Source of the DNA: Blastomussa wellsi
Taxonomy: Eukaryota; Cnidaria; Anthozoa; Scleractinia; Plerogyridae
Length of the DNA: 64,000 nucleotides
Direction of reading: 5' to 3'
NCBI GenBank assembly: GCA_947652115.1
Contig: OX393568.1
Span: 23,274,463 to 23,338,462, forward strand
Part shown: positions 1 through 11,429 of the stretch, in pieces
Numbering within the stretch: the first letter of the stretch is position 1
How the letters are laid out: each line of letters opens with the position of its first letter
Made by a program: the position numbers and the translations under genes
Notes under the pieces: generated by a model
Told to the model about the DNA's origin: nothing
Database searches by the model: none
The model's input: only the letters and a program-made list of their open reading frames with translations

Positions 1-1441
1 ATTATTCCCCTCTTAAAACACGAAGTTGTTTTTTAACACCCGCAGAGCTCTCATCATTTAAGCAAACAATAAATTAAAAGCTAAAGGCGTTCAGGGTTGA
101 AAGCGAAGTTAAATAAGAATAAATGACTCTCAGAGGGTATAAAAGAAAAATAGCAAAGAATTAAAAAACGAGTGTCCAAATTCAAGAAAGAGGAAACAAG
201 ATTGTATTTCCAGTAAAGGGTTTATGTATTAGCCGAACACGCTTTACAAAGAAATGAAAATTGTGAAAAAGGGATTTCACTTTCTTGGATTTAGGACCAA
301 AATTTACAACCATTCGTTCCGTTAATGTTTGTTTAGTTTGACCATTGTAGCTTACCATGGTACTAATAGTCCTGGCATTCTTATCACGTATCGTTAATTT
401 TTTTTCCGCTTGCCTACCTCGGTCGATTTTAATTTGAAACATTGTCCGACTGGGTAGGGGAGCAGCTCTCACAAGCTTGTAATTCTACTGGCAGCAGTTG
501 CTATTGTTTTAGGGGCTAGGGGCATTGTTCCTGTTGTTTGTTCTATTGTCCCCTCAATGCGTCGCAAGCTATTCATGTGAGACCTTTAATACGAGAGCTG
601 CTACATCACCCGACCGACTACTTTTCGAAGAATTCAATTGATTTCTTGCAGCATCAAGTCTTAGCAAAATTGTCTGTCCTTTCCAACCAACGATCCAATT
701 AACGAGCTTAGGAATGGTTTTATTACAGTATGTTTTCTATCCGAATTAAATAAAAACCCTAGAGAGCTTAATTCTGCTTTTAAAGATCAACGCTTTATTT
801 TCTTAAAATGGTTTTTATTTAATTATTGATACAATCGATACAAGGTGCATTGTTTAACGCTGTAACTACTCGCTTTATCCTGACTTATAATCGAATCTTT
901 TCTTTTTCTGGAGCAGAAGCATTAACAAAAAACTAAATACCGGTTTTTAGTAAAACGTTTTCTAAAGTTGCGGTCGACCATTAAAAAAGTTAGCTTGAAA
1001 GGGGGCTTATAGTTTTATTTTCAGTAATGACAGAAATGCAAATTTCCTTTATGTAATATCTCCCCAAGTACTAAACCCGGCACGCTAAAAATAGGAAACA
1101 TGTAAATAAAATAATGTAATTATTACGGAAAATAAAATTTAAAAATGATGTTGTAATTTTGCAGTCACATAGCACTATTATCAACTTTTTCAATTTAAAT
1201 CACAGTTCATGAGCGTGAATTTTGCCTCTTTTACAAGCGTTTTTCATTGAAAACTTAATTCATCAAGTAATCAAATCAACCTACTCAGTCGTAATTTTTT
1301 ACATATATTAACAAAAAACTTATTTCCAAATTTAAAAATCACCGTTTTGCAACATACAATTTCTAGATACCCCTTACCTTACAAAACGGAGTACGTTTAA
1401 CTCGTTCTGGTTTATCAGTTAACACGTGTTAATTATTTAAG
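1..1441. other. Intergenic region, nothing recognised
   Basis: AT-rich sequence downstream (minus-strand sense) of the GPCR gene. Only short open frames without family resemblance are present. No repeat with clear ends, RNA gene or exon was found here. Confidence 0.4.
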
Positions 1442-2560
1442 TCACAAATCTTCTGAACTGGTATTTCTCAGTCTTCTTGTACGTGTGTTAACTCGGTGGC
1501 TTGTCGAATAATGGTTACCTCGAATGAAAGCCAAACGAGTGTCATCCGAGGCACAAATATTCAAGCAGCCGGACCGAAAATCGTTACTCATAGCCGATAA
1601 TATTATCGGGTTAATCACATGCTTGAGGTAATATATCGCCATTGTTATTAGTTCCACGTATAGAAAGTCCGGCTTGGCTGTCGTTTCTGGAGAGAATTCC
1701 TGGATCAACATGATGACTCCACGCGGCAGATAACAAACTTGGAAAGCCACCATCATCACTATCAGCATCCTGACCAGGCGTTTTTTCTGTCGGGCACGGT
1801 CATTCAGGTTTTTCTTCGTGGAACTGTTTGTCTGGTAAGAACTGAAGGTCGAATGGATGTCGTTTTTAGCCCTAAGCGCACGGATTACGCCGAAATAGGC
1901 TACACTTTGAAGCACCAGAGGCAGGGTTATAAATAAGACCACGAGGTACATCTCGTATGCGATCTTATAGCCAACATTGGAGATAAATGGGAAACAAAAC
2001 GAATACCCATTGGGGAATAATTTGTTCTGGAGAAAGATGAGCATCGGAACACCGCTCGTCACGTAGCAGACAATCCAAATGACAGGCACCACCATCTTGG
2101 CGCGGTGGAGAGTCATCTTCGGTTTGAAAGGTGCTACAATGGCTCGATGTCTCTCTAGCGCGATTACAGTCTGTGTGGCGACGGACACGACTATGAAGAC
2201 ATCTTGAAGTGGAGCCAGGATATAGCACAGTACGTCACCGAATAGCCAACCGCGGTAGATCTCGATGATCCTTAATGGCGCCCCAAGCAGGCAGACTCCC
2301 AGGTCAGCCGCGCAGATGTTGGCGATAAGAAGGTTGCAAGGTGTCCTCATCTCTCGCCATCGAGAAAGAGTTGCCACGACAAGGCTGTTCCCTGTCAGAC
2401 CAACAACGATGATAAGGGAGAAGAAGAGTGTCGTGAGAATGACATAAAGCTGAGATAGTTCTTCTGGCGTGTCGTCCATCACCGCTGGAGTAGCATTTGG
2501 AGGAAAGCTGCTTGTGTTTAGAACCATGTTGCTCTTGTAAAGTGTCGAGTTATGAGTCAT
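1442..2560 (-). CDS. Class A (rhodopsin-like) G-protein-coupled receptor, single exon, 372 aa
   Basis: A seven-transmembrane receptor of the plasma membrane, ligand unknown. Seen in the sequence: an extracellular N-terminus with N-glycosylation sequons at residues 4, 15 and 22; TM1 with GN at 57-58; TM2 with the sodium-site Asp at 86 (ANICAAD); the TM3 Cys at 112, probably paired with Cys189 in extracellular loop 2; ERH at 136-138 where DRY is usual; CYLP at 276-279 for the TM6 CWxP; and NPIIL at 317-321 for the TM7 NPxxY. The tail is short and Arg/Ser/Thr-rich. The first ATG is at 2560; the frame stays open upstream but only with non-ATG codons. Intronless class A receptors are common in cnidarians. 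The layout resembles peptide or amine receptors, but I cannot assign a ligand. The changed DRY and NPxxY motifs are within the range seen in divergent receptors. Confidence 0.93.
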   Translation of the reverse strand: MTHNSTLYKSNMVLNTSSFPPNATPAVMDDTPEELSQLYVILTTLFFSLIIVVGLTGNSLVVATLSRWREMRTPCNLLIANICAADLGVCLLGAPLRIIEIYRGWLFGDVLCYILAPLQDVFIVVSVATQTVIALERHRAIVAPFKPKMTLHRAKMVVPVIWIVCYVTSGVPMLIFLQNKLFPNGYSFCFPFISNVGYKIAYEMYLVVLFITLPLVLQSVAYFGVIRALRAKNDIHSTFSSYQTNSSTKKNLNDRARQKKRLVRMLIVMMVAFQVCYLPRGVIMLIQEFSPETTAKPDFLYVELITMAIYYLKHVINPIILSAMSNDFRSGCLNICASDDTRLAFIRGNHYSTSHRVNTRTRRLRNTSSEDL

Positions 2561-5238
2561 TTTTCTACCACCCGCTAACCGGCTTTTGTTGAGATTCAAG
2601 ATTCAATTCAAGTTGGTACCTACGGTAGATCTATTATCAGCTGCTTGCACCTTGACAGGATGAAGTCAAAATCAATTTTCTTTCTTGGTTGCCGCGTTAA
2701 ATAACATCTGATATTTGATGAGACAGTTCGAAATTAATTGCTCTTATGTCACAGAGAAGAATAAATTTTCAAGAGACGTTTGCCTAACGCACAAAACGGA
2801 GGTTAACTTTTGATGTTTAATGCGAAAGATTTCCATTAGTTTTTTCTCCGAAACCAATCAATGCAAAACCGTTTAAAGGAGCTAGGATAGTTTAAAACGC
2901 ACGTTACCAAATCAGAAAATGTTTTGCGCGTTGAATTGCTTATAGAGGAGCAGTACACGAATTTTGTATGTAAAATACTGAAATTTCCTGGGAAATTCGC
3001 ATTTACCAGTAAAGCCCAAGGCCAAATGATCTAGATATAAAAGCCAGTGACACATTGGCGTGATGTGCAAATACGTCAACACAAAACAATTTAAATGTAA
3101 AAGACTTTTGTTTTCTTTTTTAAGCACCTGGATAGGATAGCACATGTCTTATTTTTACTAGATTTCGTTTTGCTCTAATGCAGCCCATAAAAGATCTAGT
3201 TATTCCCCGAATTTTTTATCGCATTGGTCACAGACAAAAACTTTGTCTGAAGAGTGGAGCGTCAGGCACCCCGTAGAAAAGATACGGAGTTTCCATTTTC
3301 AGATGAGCATTTTTAGATAAGCAAATCAAATTACGTCCTATTATTACGCCGGCAATCTAGTATACAAGATAGAATCGAAATACTAGTTAGTTATTAGTGT
3401 TTCAGGAAAATTACGTCGCCAAAAAGGTTGATATTTTTTTCATTCGTGGCAATATGCCGGAACAGCAGAAAGTGATGCATGGATATTTTAATAAGTAAAG
3501 AACAAATGATAACGACACAATCCATTGTAAGACATTAAGGCATTTGCCAAAAACAGTAAAGGAGTCGGTGTAAATAAAGCGGTAGTTCTTAGCTATTATT
3601 TTAAGAGTGGAAAGAACTCATTTTATCAAATGAACTTTCGCTCAAAAATGGTAGTCCAGTACTAAAAGGAATTCAAATATAATTTATGAGAAACAAATAT
3701 TGACGACACACGAATGGAGGTAAAGTTGTGACATGAAACTGAAAAGGAATTGATAGTTCTCAACAGGATGCTTATTATAATTCTACCAACGGCGACAAAA
3801 GCTGAATAATTTCTAATTGGACGTTTAGAAAGATGTTTTTTAGGAAAAGCTTTCTTCAAATAAGTGTTGGTAATATCATTTGTTATCATCATTATTTATC
3901 AGTCAATGGCCAAAACTCGTGGGTGAAAACGTAGTGGAAAGACAAAATTAAGTTAAACCTGAGGCTATGGATAAAAAATATAGACTAAATTGGATACGCC
4001 TTTGACTTGCAGTTCGAGTTTTTTACTCATAATATTTTATATTTACTGTTAGCATCGATTCGGATAATAATTAGTCAAGCTTTTAATTTTCTTCGTTTAC
4101 CCAGTGCTTAGAATTAAATTTGGTCCAACCTTGGTCTGCTGAAAAAAAACATTTCTCATAGAGTTAAAACGTTAAAATCAGTCACCATAAAACTAAGCTC
4201 AATAAAATTAAGGGACAACCGCAATAAAGTTATCGAATACTTAATGGAAACTGTATTTATTTTGCTCAGTTAATATTTAAAGAACTGGGCTAATTGAAGA
4301 GCTTCAAAGACACAACTTCCCGAAGAGGAAACAAGAAAATGCCGAACTGTAAAACTGTTTTCAAAAACGTGTCTTAAAACTTATTTATTTAACTGTAGTA
4401 AGATTTTGAATTTGCAGATCGGTAGCGGCTTAATGAATAAATTATTGCTGAGCTTCGATGCATCCTGCAATATTTATTTTATATTGCCCTCAGTATTTAA
4501 AAACAAGGTGCTTTTAGTACTACGAAGAAGGGAGATGAAGGTCTGATTTGGAATTTAAGCATTTGTCACCAACCGAGATATTAATCTTTGTTACTAGGTA
4601 AGTTTTTGACACCCTTAGAAAGATAGATGAATCAATTTATTCCATCATCCATTTACTTCAATGCAAACAGCCACAGCCAGACAGAATCGAAAAGCTTCAT
4701 TTCATAATTGTAACTGTCTTGTTCAATTTAAAAAAATTGAACTGGTTAGTTCTTGTCGCGTAGTAATAACACAAGCCTAGCTATAAAGCAAAACTAATAT
4801 TGACCTTGAAAACTTTTAGCACCTCATTGGAAAATTAACACTTAAAATTTTAAGGAAAGCTTTTATAGCATTTTTAATTAGAATAAATGCCTTCTCTTAT
4901 TGTGCAATCGAACTGACCTCGCTCTGCTTGCCTTTCGTCTAGAAAAACCCAGGCTAACGTTAATTAATACCGAAGCGCATTAATATGAGCACGCGATTAC
5001 GTTTCAGAAACACCCGCTGAGTTGAAAAACTTCGTGATCTTCGCAAGCTTCTCAAACTGTTAAATAGTACAACTGTTAACATTTTTCAGTGAGTTTTTTT
5101 TTTCGTTTGTAGAACAAGTTCACCTATATTGTACGTTACTTGCGGCAGATCCACAAAATCAAAAATCATTAGCTGTTTAGAACTGAAACGGCAAACTCAT
5201 ACTTACAGAGTTGTTTAACCGTTCCAATTTGTCATGAT
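2561..5238. other. Intergenic region upstream of the GPCR, no gene recognised
   Basis: About 2.7 kb of AT-rich DNA. It must hold the GPCR promoter on its left side, but no clear TATA box or known motif could be assigned. Open frames are short and unrelated to known families. Confidence 0.4.
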
Positions 5239-5441
5239 CAACAGTTTCCCATAATATAATTTAAGCGATTTGTTGAATGAACAAGAAACTATATAATAGG
5301 ATGCAGTGTTTTTCTGTTTTTTTTTTGTCCTCACTCAGCCCAATATCAACAAAAACATTTAACAAATAAAGAAGCCTAAGCCATGTATTATACTGGCATA
5401 AAACACGACGGGCATTTGAGAACAAGAGGGAAATGTAGAAA
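5239..5441. repeat. Truncated copy of the hairpin MITE found at 6188-6508
   Basis: About 200 bp nearly identical to 6188-6398, from the ACAGTTT...CCATAATATAA start through the long T run to GGGAAATGTAGAAA. This copy stops where the second hairpin arm should begin, so it is a half element. It differs from the other copy by a few substitutions and small indels. Confidence 0.8.
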
Positions 5442-6187
5442 TCGATATCAAGCCTTTTACTTTTAAGGTCAAGCTATGAAATTAATTGCCGTTGAGGTAA
5501 AAATTTTGAGAAGCACTTTTTTTTGTAATTTCCCCTACTTCGCCACTCTTGGACGGTTATAGAAAGAACAGGAAAAATCTGCACGTGAAGCAGTTCAGTA
5601 GTGGAATGAAATGAAAGAAACCTCACCTTCGCGAAAAAATAACTTAAGTTTCCACACAACGGCAACGAGAATGTATCCAATGGAAACAAGCGTGAACACG
5701 TGAGGAAAAACCATGTCAGTGCTAATAGGCTGTCGTTGAATGATTGTTTGTCATATTTCAAAGTCTGAAGCAACGTCAGGCGACGTTACGGAAGTGTACT
5801 GATTGACGATAAATAAATTTTATATGCCTGCACAAATTTGGTCAAATTTAACTTGCGTGGTGTCGCGCTCAACTGAAAATCGTAGATTGAGTATGATAGT
5901 TTTCTGATAATTTCAGCCTAAAATCATACTAAGCAATTGTCTAATTTATTTTCTGATACAATCTAATAGCAATACACGAAATGTCTTGAACAATGTGAAA
6001 TATAATTGATTGGTAAACATTTCTAGTATCACCGGACAAAATGGCGGACTGCATGGCGGTCAACAGAAGTTAAGGAATTCGTCAATTCAGTCGTACTATT
6101 TCCAATATCGGACAGGGTCACGGACTAGGGAAATAAGTAGATAACTGCTTGAGGGGTCACAGGTAGTAGCTAATGGAGCTGCCTATT
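5442..6187. other. Spacer between two direct MITE copies, no gene recognised
   Basis: Unique-looking sequence between the duplicated MITE pieces. A minus-strand open frame at 5474-5773 has no family resemblance and was not called. Confidence 0.35.
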
Positions 6188-6508
6188 CAACAGTTTTCCA
6201 TAATATAATTTAAGCGATTTGTTAAATGAAGAAGAAACTATATAATAGGAGAATGCAGAGTTTTTCTGTTTTTTTTTTTTTGTCCTCACTCAGCCCAATA
6301 TCAACAAAAACATTTAACAAATAAAGAAGCCTAAGCCATGTATTATACTGTCATAAAACACGACGGGCATTTGAGAACACGAGGGAAATGTAGAAAATAC
6401 TAGCCGCAGGCGAGCTAGTGTTTTCTACATTTCTCGAGTGTTCTCAAATATCCGGAGTGTTTTATGACAGTATAATGCATAGTCTCCTACATGGCTTAGG
6501 CTTCTTTA
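6188..6508. mobile_element. Hairpin MITE, left part (split by the retroelement at 6509-7974)
   Basis: The stretch from about 6322 to 6508 folds back on itself. The arm running from TAAAGAAGCCTAAGCCATG to GGGAAATGTAGAAAA is complementary to TTTTCTACATTTC...GGCTTCTTTA, around a GC-rich centre containing GCCGCAGGC. The same family occurs at 5239 (half) and 29060-29510 (uninterrupted). Comparison with the 29-kb copy shows that the element's right end lies at 7984-8130, beyond the inserted retroelement. Confidence 0.75.
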
Positions 6509-6509
6509 G

Positions 6510-6554
<45 letters not shown>

Positions 6555-6589
6555 GTATAACAATATAATTTGGTTTTATCAACTAGGTT

Positions 6590-7454
6590 GATAATGTGAA
6601 TTGGCCACCGTAAAGAGATTCAAGAGCTGACGTTTCGAGCGTTAGCCCTTCGTCGGATTGAATCAAGGAATTGTGGGTCGTGTGTTTTTTATATATAGAA
6701 AGATGGAGCTTCGCTATTGGCTGGTGCCTGGTAACGTGAAAACAACGGAATAAATTAGTTGAATGAAAAGCGTTCGTTGATACCGTAAGGATTAAGAGTG
6801 CCAATTTGGAAAATAATTTTTTTTCTAGAGTTTTGCGGCTTTCCGTGTTTCCTTGGTGAAGGGAAAGGCCGCAGACTGCCATATGTTGCTTAGAATGATT
6901 AGGGAGATTGAAGTGTCTCGCGTCCGGTTTCGATGCATTTTTGTCGTCTTTCTCTACGTCCCGAAGGTGTTCTCGGAATCGGTCGCCAAGTCGTCTCCCC
7001 GTTTCGCCGATGTATAACTTTTTGCAAAGAGTGCAATTAAGTTATGCAGTAGATGGCATTGGCTGAGGTACAGGTGAAATGATAAGTGATCTTGATAGAT
7101 CGCTTGGGTCCCGATATTTTGTCAAAGTTATGAATCAAAGGGCATGTTTTGCGTCGTGCGCGAGCGCATTTAAAAGTTCCGGGTTGATCACTTGTTTGGA
7201 ATGCACTTCTGACTAAAAAGTTACCTATGTTTTTGTCGCGTTTGAATGAAATTAATGGAGGTTGCAAAAAGATTCTACCAGTCTCGGGATCATTTTGAAG
7301 TAATCTAAAGTTTTTGAGAATGATGGATTTAACTGCGTGGTTGTGAGGGTGAAATGTGAGGGTGAATGGAATTCTATGGTTGTTTTCTCTCTGTGACGTT
7401 TGTAGTGCTGACTGTCGATCAATTTGTTGGACGCGATAATGGCCCGCTTGAACA
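6590..7454 (-). pseudogene. Penelope-like linker and GIY-YIG endonuclease, frameshifted
   Basis: In the minus frame covering 6883-7036 I read NCTLCKKLYIGETGRRLGDR, then FREHLRDVEK and ARHFNLPNHS, continuing into MAVCGLSLHQGNTESR. LYIGETGRRLGDRFREH is the GIY-YIG catalytic core with its conserved Arg. The Cys pair just before it (NCTLC) matches the Cys motif of Penelope elements. The linker at 7037-7454 sits in two other frames, so at least two frameshifts separate it from the RT. Confidence 0.85.
6617..6664 (-). ncRNA. Hammerhead-ribozyme-like motif of the Penelope-like element (probably decayed)
   Basis: Minus strand: stem I arms GATTCAA and TTGAATC (7 bp) enclose the core CGACGA, a 4-bp stem II GGGC/GCTC with loop TAAC, then GAAAC and GTC. 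This matches the hammerhead layout CUGANGA-stem II-GAAA-stem III-UH, except that the U of CUGANGA is C here. Stem III is minimal, as reported for Penelope-like elements. The core substitution suggests loss of activity. Confidence 0.6.
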
Positions 7455-7974
7455 TCAGAAGCAGATTTCCTCTAATTTTAAGGAAAAATCAGAGTCGTCA
7501 TTACAAAGACGGCGAAGTCTAAGAAAGTGAGAATAAGGAATGGAATTCTTGACATGAGATGGATGTGAAGAAGAATACAACAAATAACTATGACAATCTG
7601 TGGGTTTGTAGTGCACACTGGTGCATAAACCGTTGCCTTCGATAGAAACTTTGATATCCAGGAATGCTAAGGAAGTATCGGAAATTTCCCAGGTATATTT
7701 AAGGGCAGGATGAAACGAATTAACAGCGGTTATAAATTGATCGAGATCCTCTCTGGTAGAAGAGGTAGCGCCGATACAGTCGTCAATGTAGCGACGATAG
7801 AGTTCAGGTTTTGGGCCGTTGTATTGATTGAAAAATTGGTTGTCAATGTAGCCTACGAAAAGATTGGCGTAGCTGGGTCCCATTTTGGTGCCCATGGCCA
7901 CGCCATTGATTTGTTTGTAATAATTGTTCTCGAATGAAAAACAGTTGAGTGTTAACACTAACTTACTTAACAGT
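7455..7974 (-). pseudogene. Penelope-like reverse transcriptase fragment
   Basis: Open for about 170 codons on the minus strand. Seen: NGVAMGTKMGPSYANLFVG, typical of Penelope RT, and the catalytic box YRRYIDD with the paired aspartates, followed by DTSLAFLDIKV and VHYKPTDCHSYL. Motifs of the N-terminal RT and fingers are absent because the copy is 5'-truncated. The apparent extension of this frame to 8045 comes from the host MITE, not the element. The frame ends at 7455 and homology continues in another frame. Confidence 0.88.
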
Positions 7975-7983
7975 GCTTCTTTA

Positions 7984-8130
7984 TTTGCTTTATGATATAG
8001 ATATACGCCGTAATTTATACGCCGCAAGTAAAAACAACAAAACACACACGATCGATAAACTGAAGCAATTTAATTTCGCTTTTTGACCAATCCGAGCGCG
8101 CGCAGAATCCTATCTATATTATAAAATTAT
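7984..8130. mobile_element. Hairpin MITE, right part (continues the element at 6188-6508)
   Basis: TTTGCTTTATGATATAGAT through GATCGATAAACTGAAGCAA to GCGCGCAGAATCCTATCTA matches the right portion of the uninterrupted copy at 29235-29505. Together with 6188-6508 it reconstitutes one MITE interrupted by the Penelope-like insertion. Confidence 0.7.
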
Positions 8131-9198
8131 ATAAACTGTACGTAATTAACTGAAACTCTCAAAGTCTCTTGCATTAGTAGCGAGAACAATTTAGTGTAAA
8201 TATTTTTCATCTGTTTTATACTGACCTAATTTGAGTCGGTCAGTCGGTTGGTCGGTCGTCAACTAATTGCCATCACGATAACATTGATCTACACAGCTGT
8301 TCAAAAGCCTTCTATAACATCGCCACATGGATTTGCGCGAGTTAGCCTATCTTACATAGTTTTGAAGAAATCCTTCCAAGTCCTTCTACACTGTGTTATG
8401 GCAAACATTTGATTCCACCTCCAACGGATGTTACAGAAAAGAAAATAGCCATGAACAAATGCAGGACTAGGTTTGCTTTCACAGATAATCAATAGAGTAA
8501 AATAGCAAAATGCGTGCCACACTAAATATTTTTAAGCGACAGACTTCGTAAATATTCACTAAAACCAACACAATAGAAAGTTAAAGATATTAGTCAGAGT
8601 AAGTTAAATTACTGGTAAAGCCGTACCTGGTTTGGAATCTCTAAGAATCCAAAGCGGTTGCATTTGGCATGAAAACACGCATTATATGGACGGGACTATA
8701 TGGGCTCGTGTGATAATAGAATTCCATTGTGTGACGTGCAGCTTGATGTTTTCCGTTTGGGAAAAAACTTCCTTATTGATCAGTATCGTTGCGACTATTG
8801 TGTTCATGTTTTGTTTTAGCGTCGTTTTAGCTTTTTTTTAAGAACAGCTTTCTTTGTTTACTTTACCAAGTGTTTCCTTCTTTATCACTGCGTAATGACG
8901 AGTTAAAATGGATTTAAGATATTTAACTGGTATTTAAACTGCATGCATCCGCAATTAAAACATTTTATCTGGTCATGCACAAAAGGAACAAACACACCTT
9001 CTATCAACAAACGGTAATGCTGGGCCTAAGATTTCGTAATTGATTTAAACTCCAGTATGGACTGTTGTGAATGTACGTGATAAATAGCTCACGCGGTCCT
9101 GGGTCATTTAATAAGCCTCAGGAAAGCCACAGGATTGGGGTTTGATTACTCTGCATTATACACTAATCTCTCCTGAATATCATCTAAGATTACCATTA
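8131..9198. other. Intergenic region, nothing recognised
   Basis: About 1.1 kb of AT-rich sequence. The only notable frame (8632-8841, plus) is short and lacks family features. Confidence 0.35.
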
Positions 9199-9354
9199 GG
9201 TGACAAATTACTCCTTACTTTTGGCGCGAACTTTCAGCGTTAATCTGTAATTTCACATGTGAAATTATAAAATTGCCATGGCAACGTTTGGCGCGAAATT
9301 TTTCGATACAATAAACAAGTCAAAAACCCACGATTGTGAGCGTAATTTGTCACC
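9199..9354. mobile_element. Small TIR element with 13-bp terminal inverted repeats
   Basis: Perfect inverted ends GGTGACAAATTAC (9199-9211) and GTAATTTGTCACC (9342-9354), each flanked by TA as expected for a TA target duplication. 156 bp and non-coding. The TA duplication suggests a Tc1/mariner-type mover, by inference only. Confidence 0.65.
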
Positions 9355-9385
9355 TATGATATTAAAAGGTAATCAAATCGTATAC

Positions 9386-9511
9386 TCGTGAAATTAGAAA
9401 ATAATTTCACTTGTGTTTTGTCAAAATTTTAATAATTGCCCGCGCCAAAAGGCTCGGGAAATTATCAGAATTTTGACAAAATGTGCGTGAAATTATTTCT
9501 AAATTTCACTC
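9386..9511. repeat. Long imperfect hairpin beside the TIR element
   Basis: GTGAAATTAGAAAATAATTT...GTTTTGTCAAAATT pairs with AATTTTGACAAAAT...AAATTATTTCTAAATTTCAC around a GC-rich loop (GCCCGCGCC...GGCTCGGG). It is probably a second non-autonomous element nested next to 9199-9354. Confidence 0.6.
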
Positions 9512-10731
9512 GTCACCATTGGATTACCCATACGAATCGTGCATTATACCGAACTTTGTCAATCACACGTTCGCTCCCGAACTCTAACAGACTAGTGGAT
9601 TAGCAGTTCAATTTAACTAAAGATAGTCGAGCTTGAGCCGAAGAAGAGCTTCTTGTACATTTAACAATGAACAAACTGAGACCCCTGTGAGGAAAACAGT
9701 GCGAGACCAAGTGGTGTTTGGCTTTATTTTTTGCATCTGATTGGTTGAAAGAATGGAACGTGTTTTATAAACGAATCACAGGGAGGCGGATGCGAGGCGC
9801 GGTGGCTTAGCTACAAAATGCCGATAAACGTTGCCGATAAAAGTGTTTAAAAATTGCTAAATGTTTCTATTTTATTTCCAGAGTTTTCGAGAAGTTGCTA
9901 TTTTGTTTTAATACTTGTTTGTATATGCAATAGGACTGCATGCTGTCTAATTTGGAAATAATTAGAGGAAAAAAATTCCGAGGACAGCCAAAATTGGACA
10001 AGCCACGATGGATACGTACTCAGGCACTTGAGTAGCCAAGACAGAAAAGACGGTGAATATATACCTTAATGACGGTCTTTAATGAGAATTTCATTTTGAC
10101 CAAGAGAACAATGGTCATTCTTGGAAATAACTGATAACACACTGCAAGAGGAAATGACCATTGCACGAAGATTAACTGCCTTTGTGTACAAAAAATATTT
10201 GATTTTGAATTCGGCATATTGACGGAGAAAAGGCCTCGTTTCGCCTTCTAGACCTCAAGATTCAATTTGTTTCCAATTGTGACCCCTTGCTTCAAATTCA
10301 CAGGTCCTACACTATAGCGGTCATAGCACCGAAATACAATCAATTGACCTAACCCACTACTTCCATATGCATAGCTCAAAAGAACTTGAGAAAACTGGCT
10401 ACATCCAACAAATTGACATATCTCACTTAAAAATTGTATTATCATTACCCGATCTACCCTCCAAATGATGTACGACCAGTTAATAGATCTCCATAAAAAT
10501 ATATTAATGACGGAAATAAGGCCGCAAAATTAGCGCTAGCTTTACGGCTACAATGCACCTTTTCAACAGTGCATAGCAGGTCTGAGAGCAGGTTCCTTGG
10601 CGAGGAATAGGGCGAATTAAATAATATAATAAAGCAAACAAAAGTTGGGTGCGCAGTATTCCTCAGCAAGGGTATGGTCCCAAGCTATGCAAAGCTGAAG
10701 GGGAGTCTTAACCCCACTAGATTTTTACATC
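9512..10731. other. Intergenic region, nothing recognised
   Basis: Short minus-strand frames at 10020-10669 show no recognisable domains. No exon of the flanking genes was found. Confidence 0.35.
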
Positions 10732-10735
10732 TTAA

Positions 10736-11180
10736 AGTGCACATAACCCCAAAATATTATTTTCGCTAAAATAAACCTTTGCACCAGTTTAAAACGCATT
10801 GCACCTTTTGTTTCTACTTTTTCCCAATTTCTGACTATTTATGGCATTCAAAAGTTACGAAAAACTGTGCATCTTTTGTTCTATGACCGAGTCAGCTAGA
10901 AGAGGCGTGGGTCTATTCCCTGGTTGACGTCACAAACTGATTTGAATCGCATCAAGTCTTTGTAAACATGCATGCAAATTAGTTTGTGACGTCAAATCGG
11001 GAATAGACCCACGCCCCTTCTGACTCGGTCGTGGAACAAATGATGCACAGTTTTTTGTAACTTTTGAATGTTATAAATAGTCAGAATTTTATGAAAAGGA
11101 GAAACAAAAAAATGCAATGCGTTTCGAACTGGTGAAAAGGCTTATTTTAGCGAAAAAATATTTTGGGGGTTAGGTGCACT
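10736..11180. mobile_element. 445-bp palindromic MITE flanked by TTAA
   Basis: Both halves are complementary over roughly 200 bp. The ends AGTGCACATAACCCC and GGGGTTAGGTGCACT are flanked by TTAA at 10732-10735 and 11181-11184. Inner arms include GAATAGACCCACGCC and its complement. The TTAA target is characteristic of piggyBac-type transposons; the element encodes nothing. Confidence 0.75.
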
Positions 11181-11429
11181 TTAACAATAATTGATCTTCA
11201 CCCTGTTTCTTATTCTACTACTTCTCATTTTTAAACAGAGGTAATTTTCACTTTACTTAGTGTGATTTCGTTTTTTCACTTCCAGCACCCATTAACACGT
11301 ATTCTTTTGATTGACAAAATCACGTGACTTGCAGCTACAGAGAACGTTTTTAATTGTAGGGGGAGAAAAGTGGCTGGTTGTGGTGGTGTCTAGTGAGCAC
11401 CAAAAAGAAATATAAATATTTTATGAAAG

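Larger units (their letters stand above)
6509..7974 (-). mobile_element. Penelope-like retroelement, 5'-truncated and frameshifted
   Basis: Read on the minus strand, the element has a reverse transcriptase segment (7455-7974), a linker in shifted frames and a GIY-YIG endonuclease segment, then a 3' tail with a hammerhead-like motif. The order RT then GIY-YIG defines canonical Penelope-like elements. The 5' half of the RT is missing, so the copy is dead. Candidate 9-bp target duplications GCTTCTTTA flank it at 6500-6508 and 7975-7983, inside a MITE. Confidence 0.85.

Noticed and set aside
182..472. 96-codon minus-strand open frame
   Set aside because: No domain, no splice context, AT-rich surroundings; likely chance.
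7975..8045. N-terminal part of the reverse-transcriptase frame
   Set aside because: The sequence belongs to the host MITE (matches 29235-29300); the open frame crosses the insertion junction by chance.
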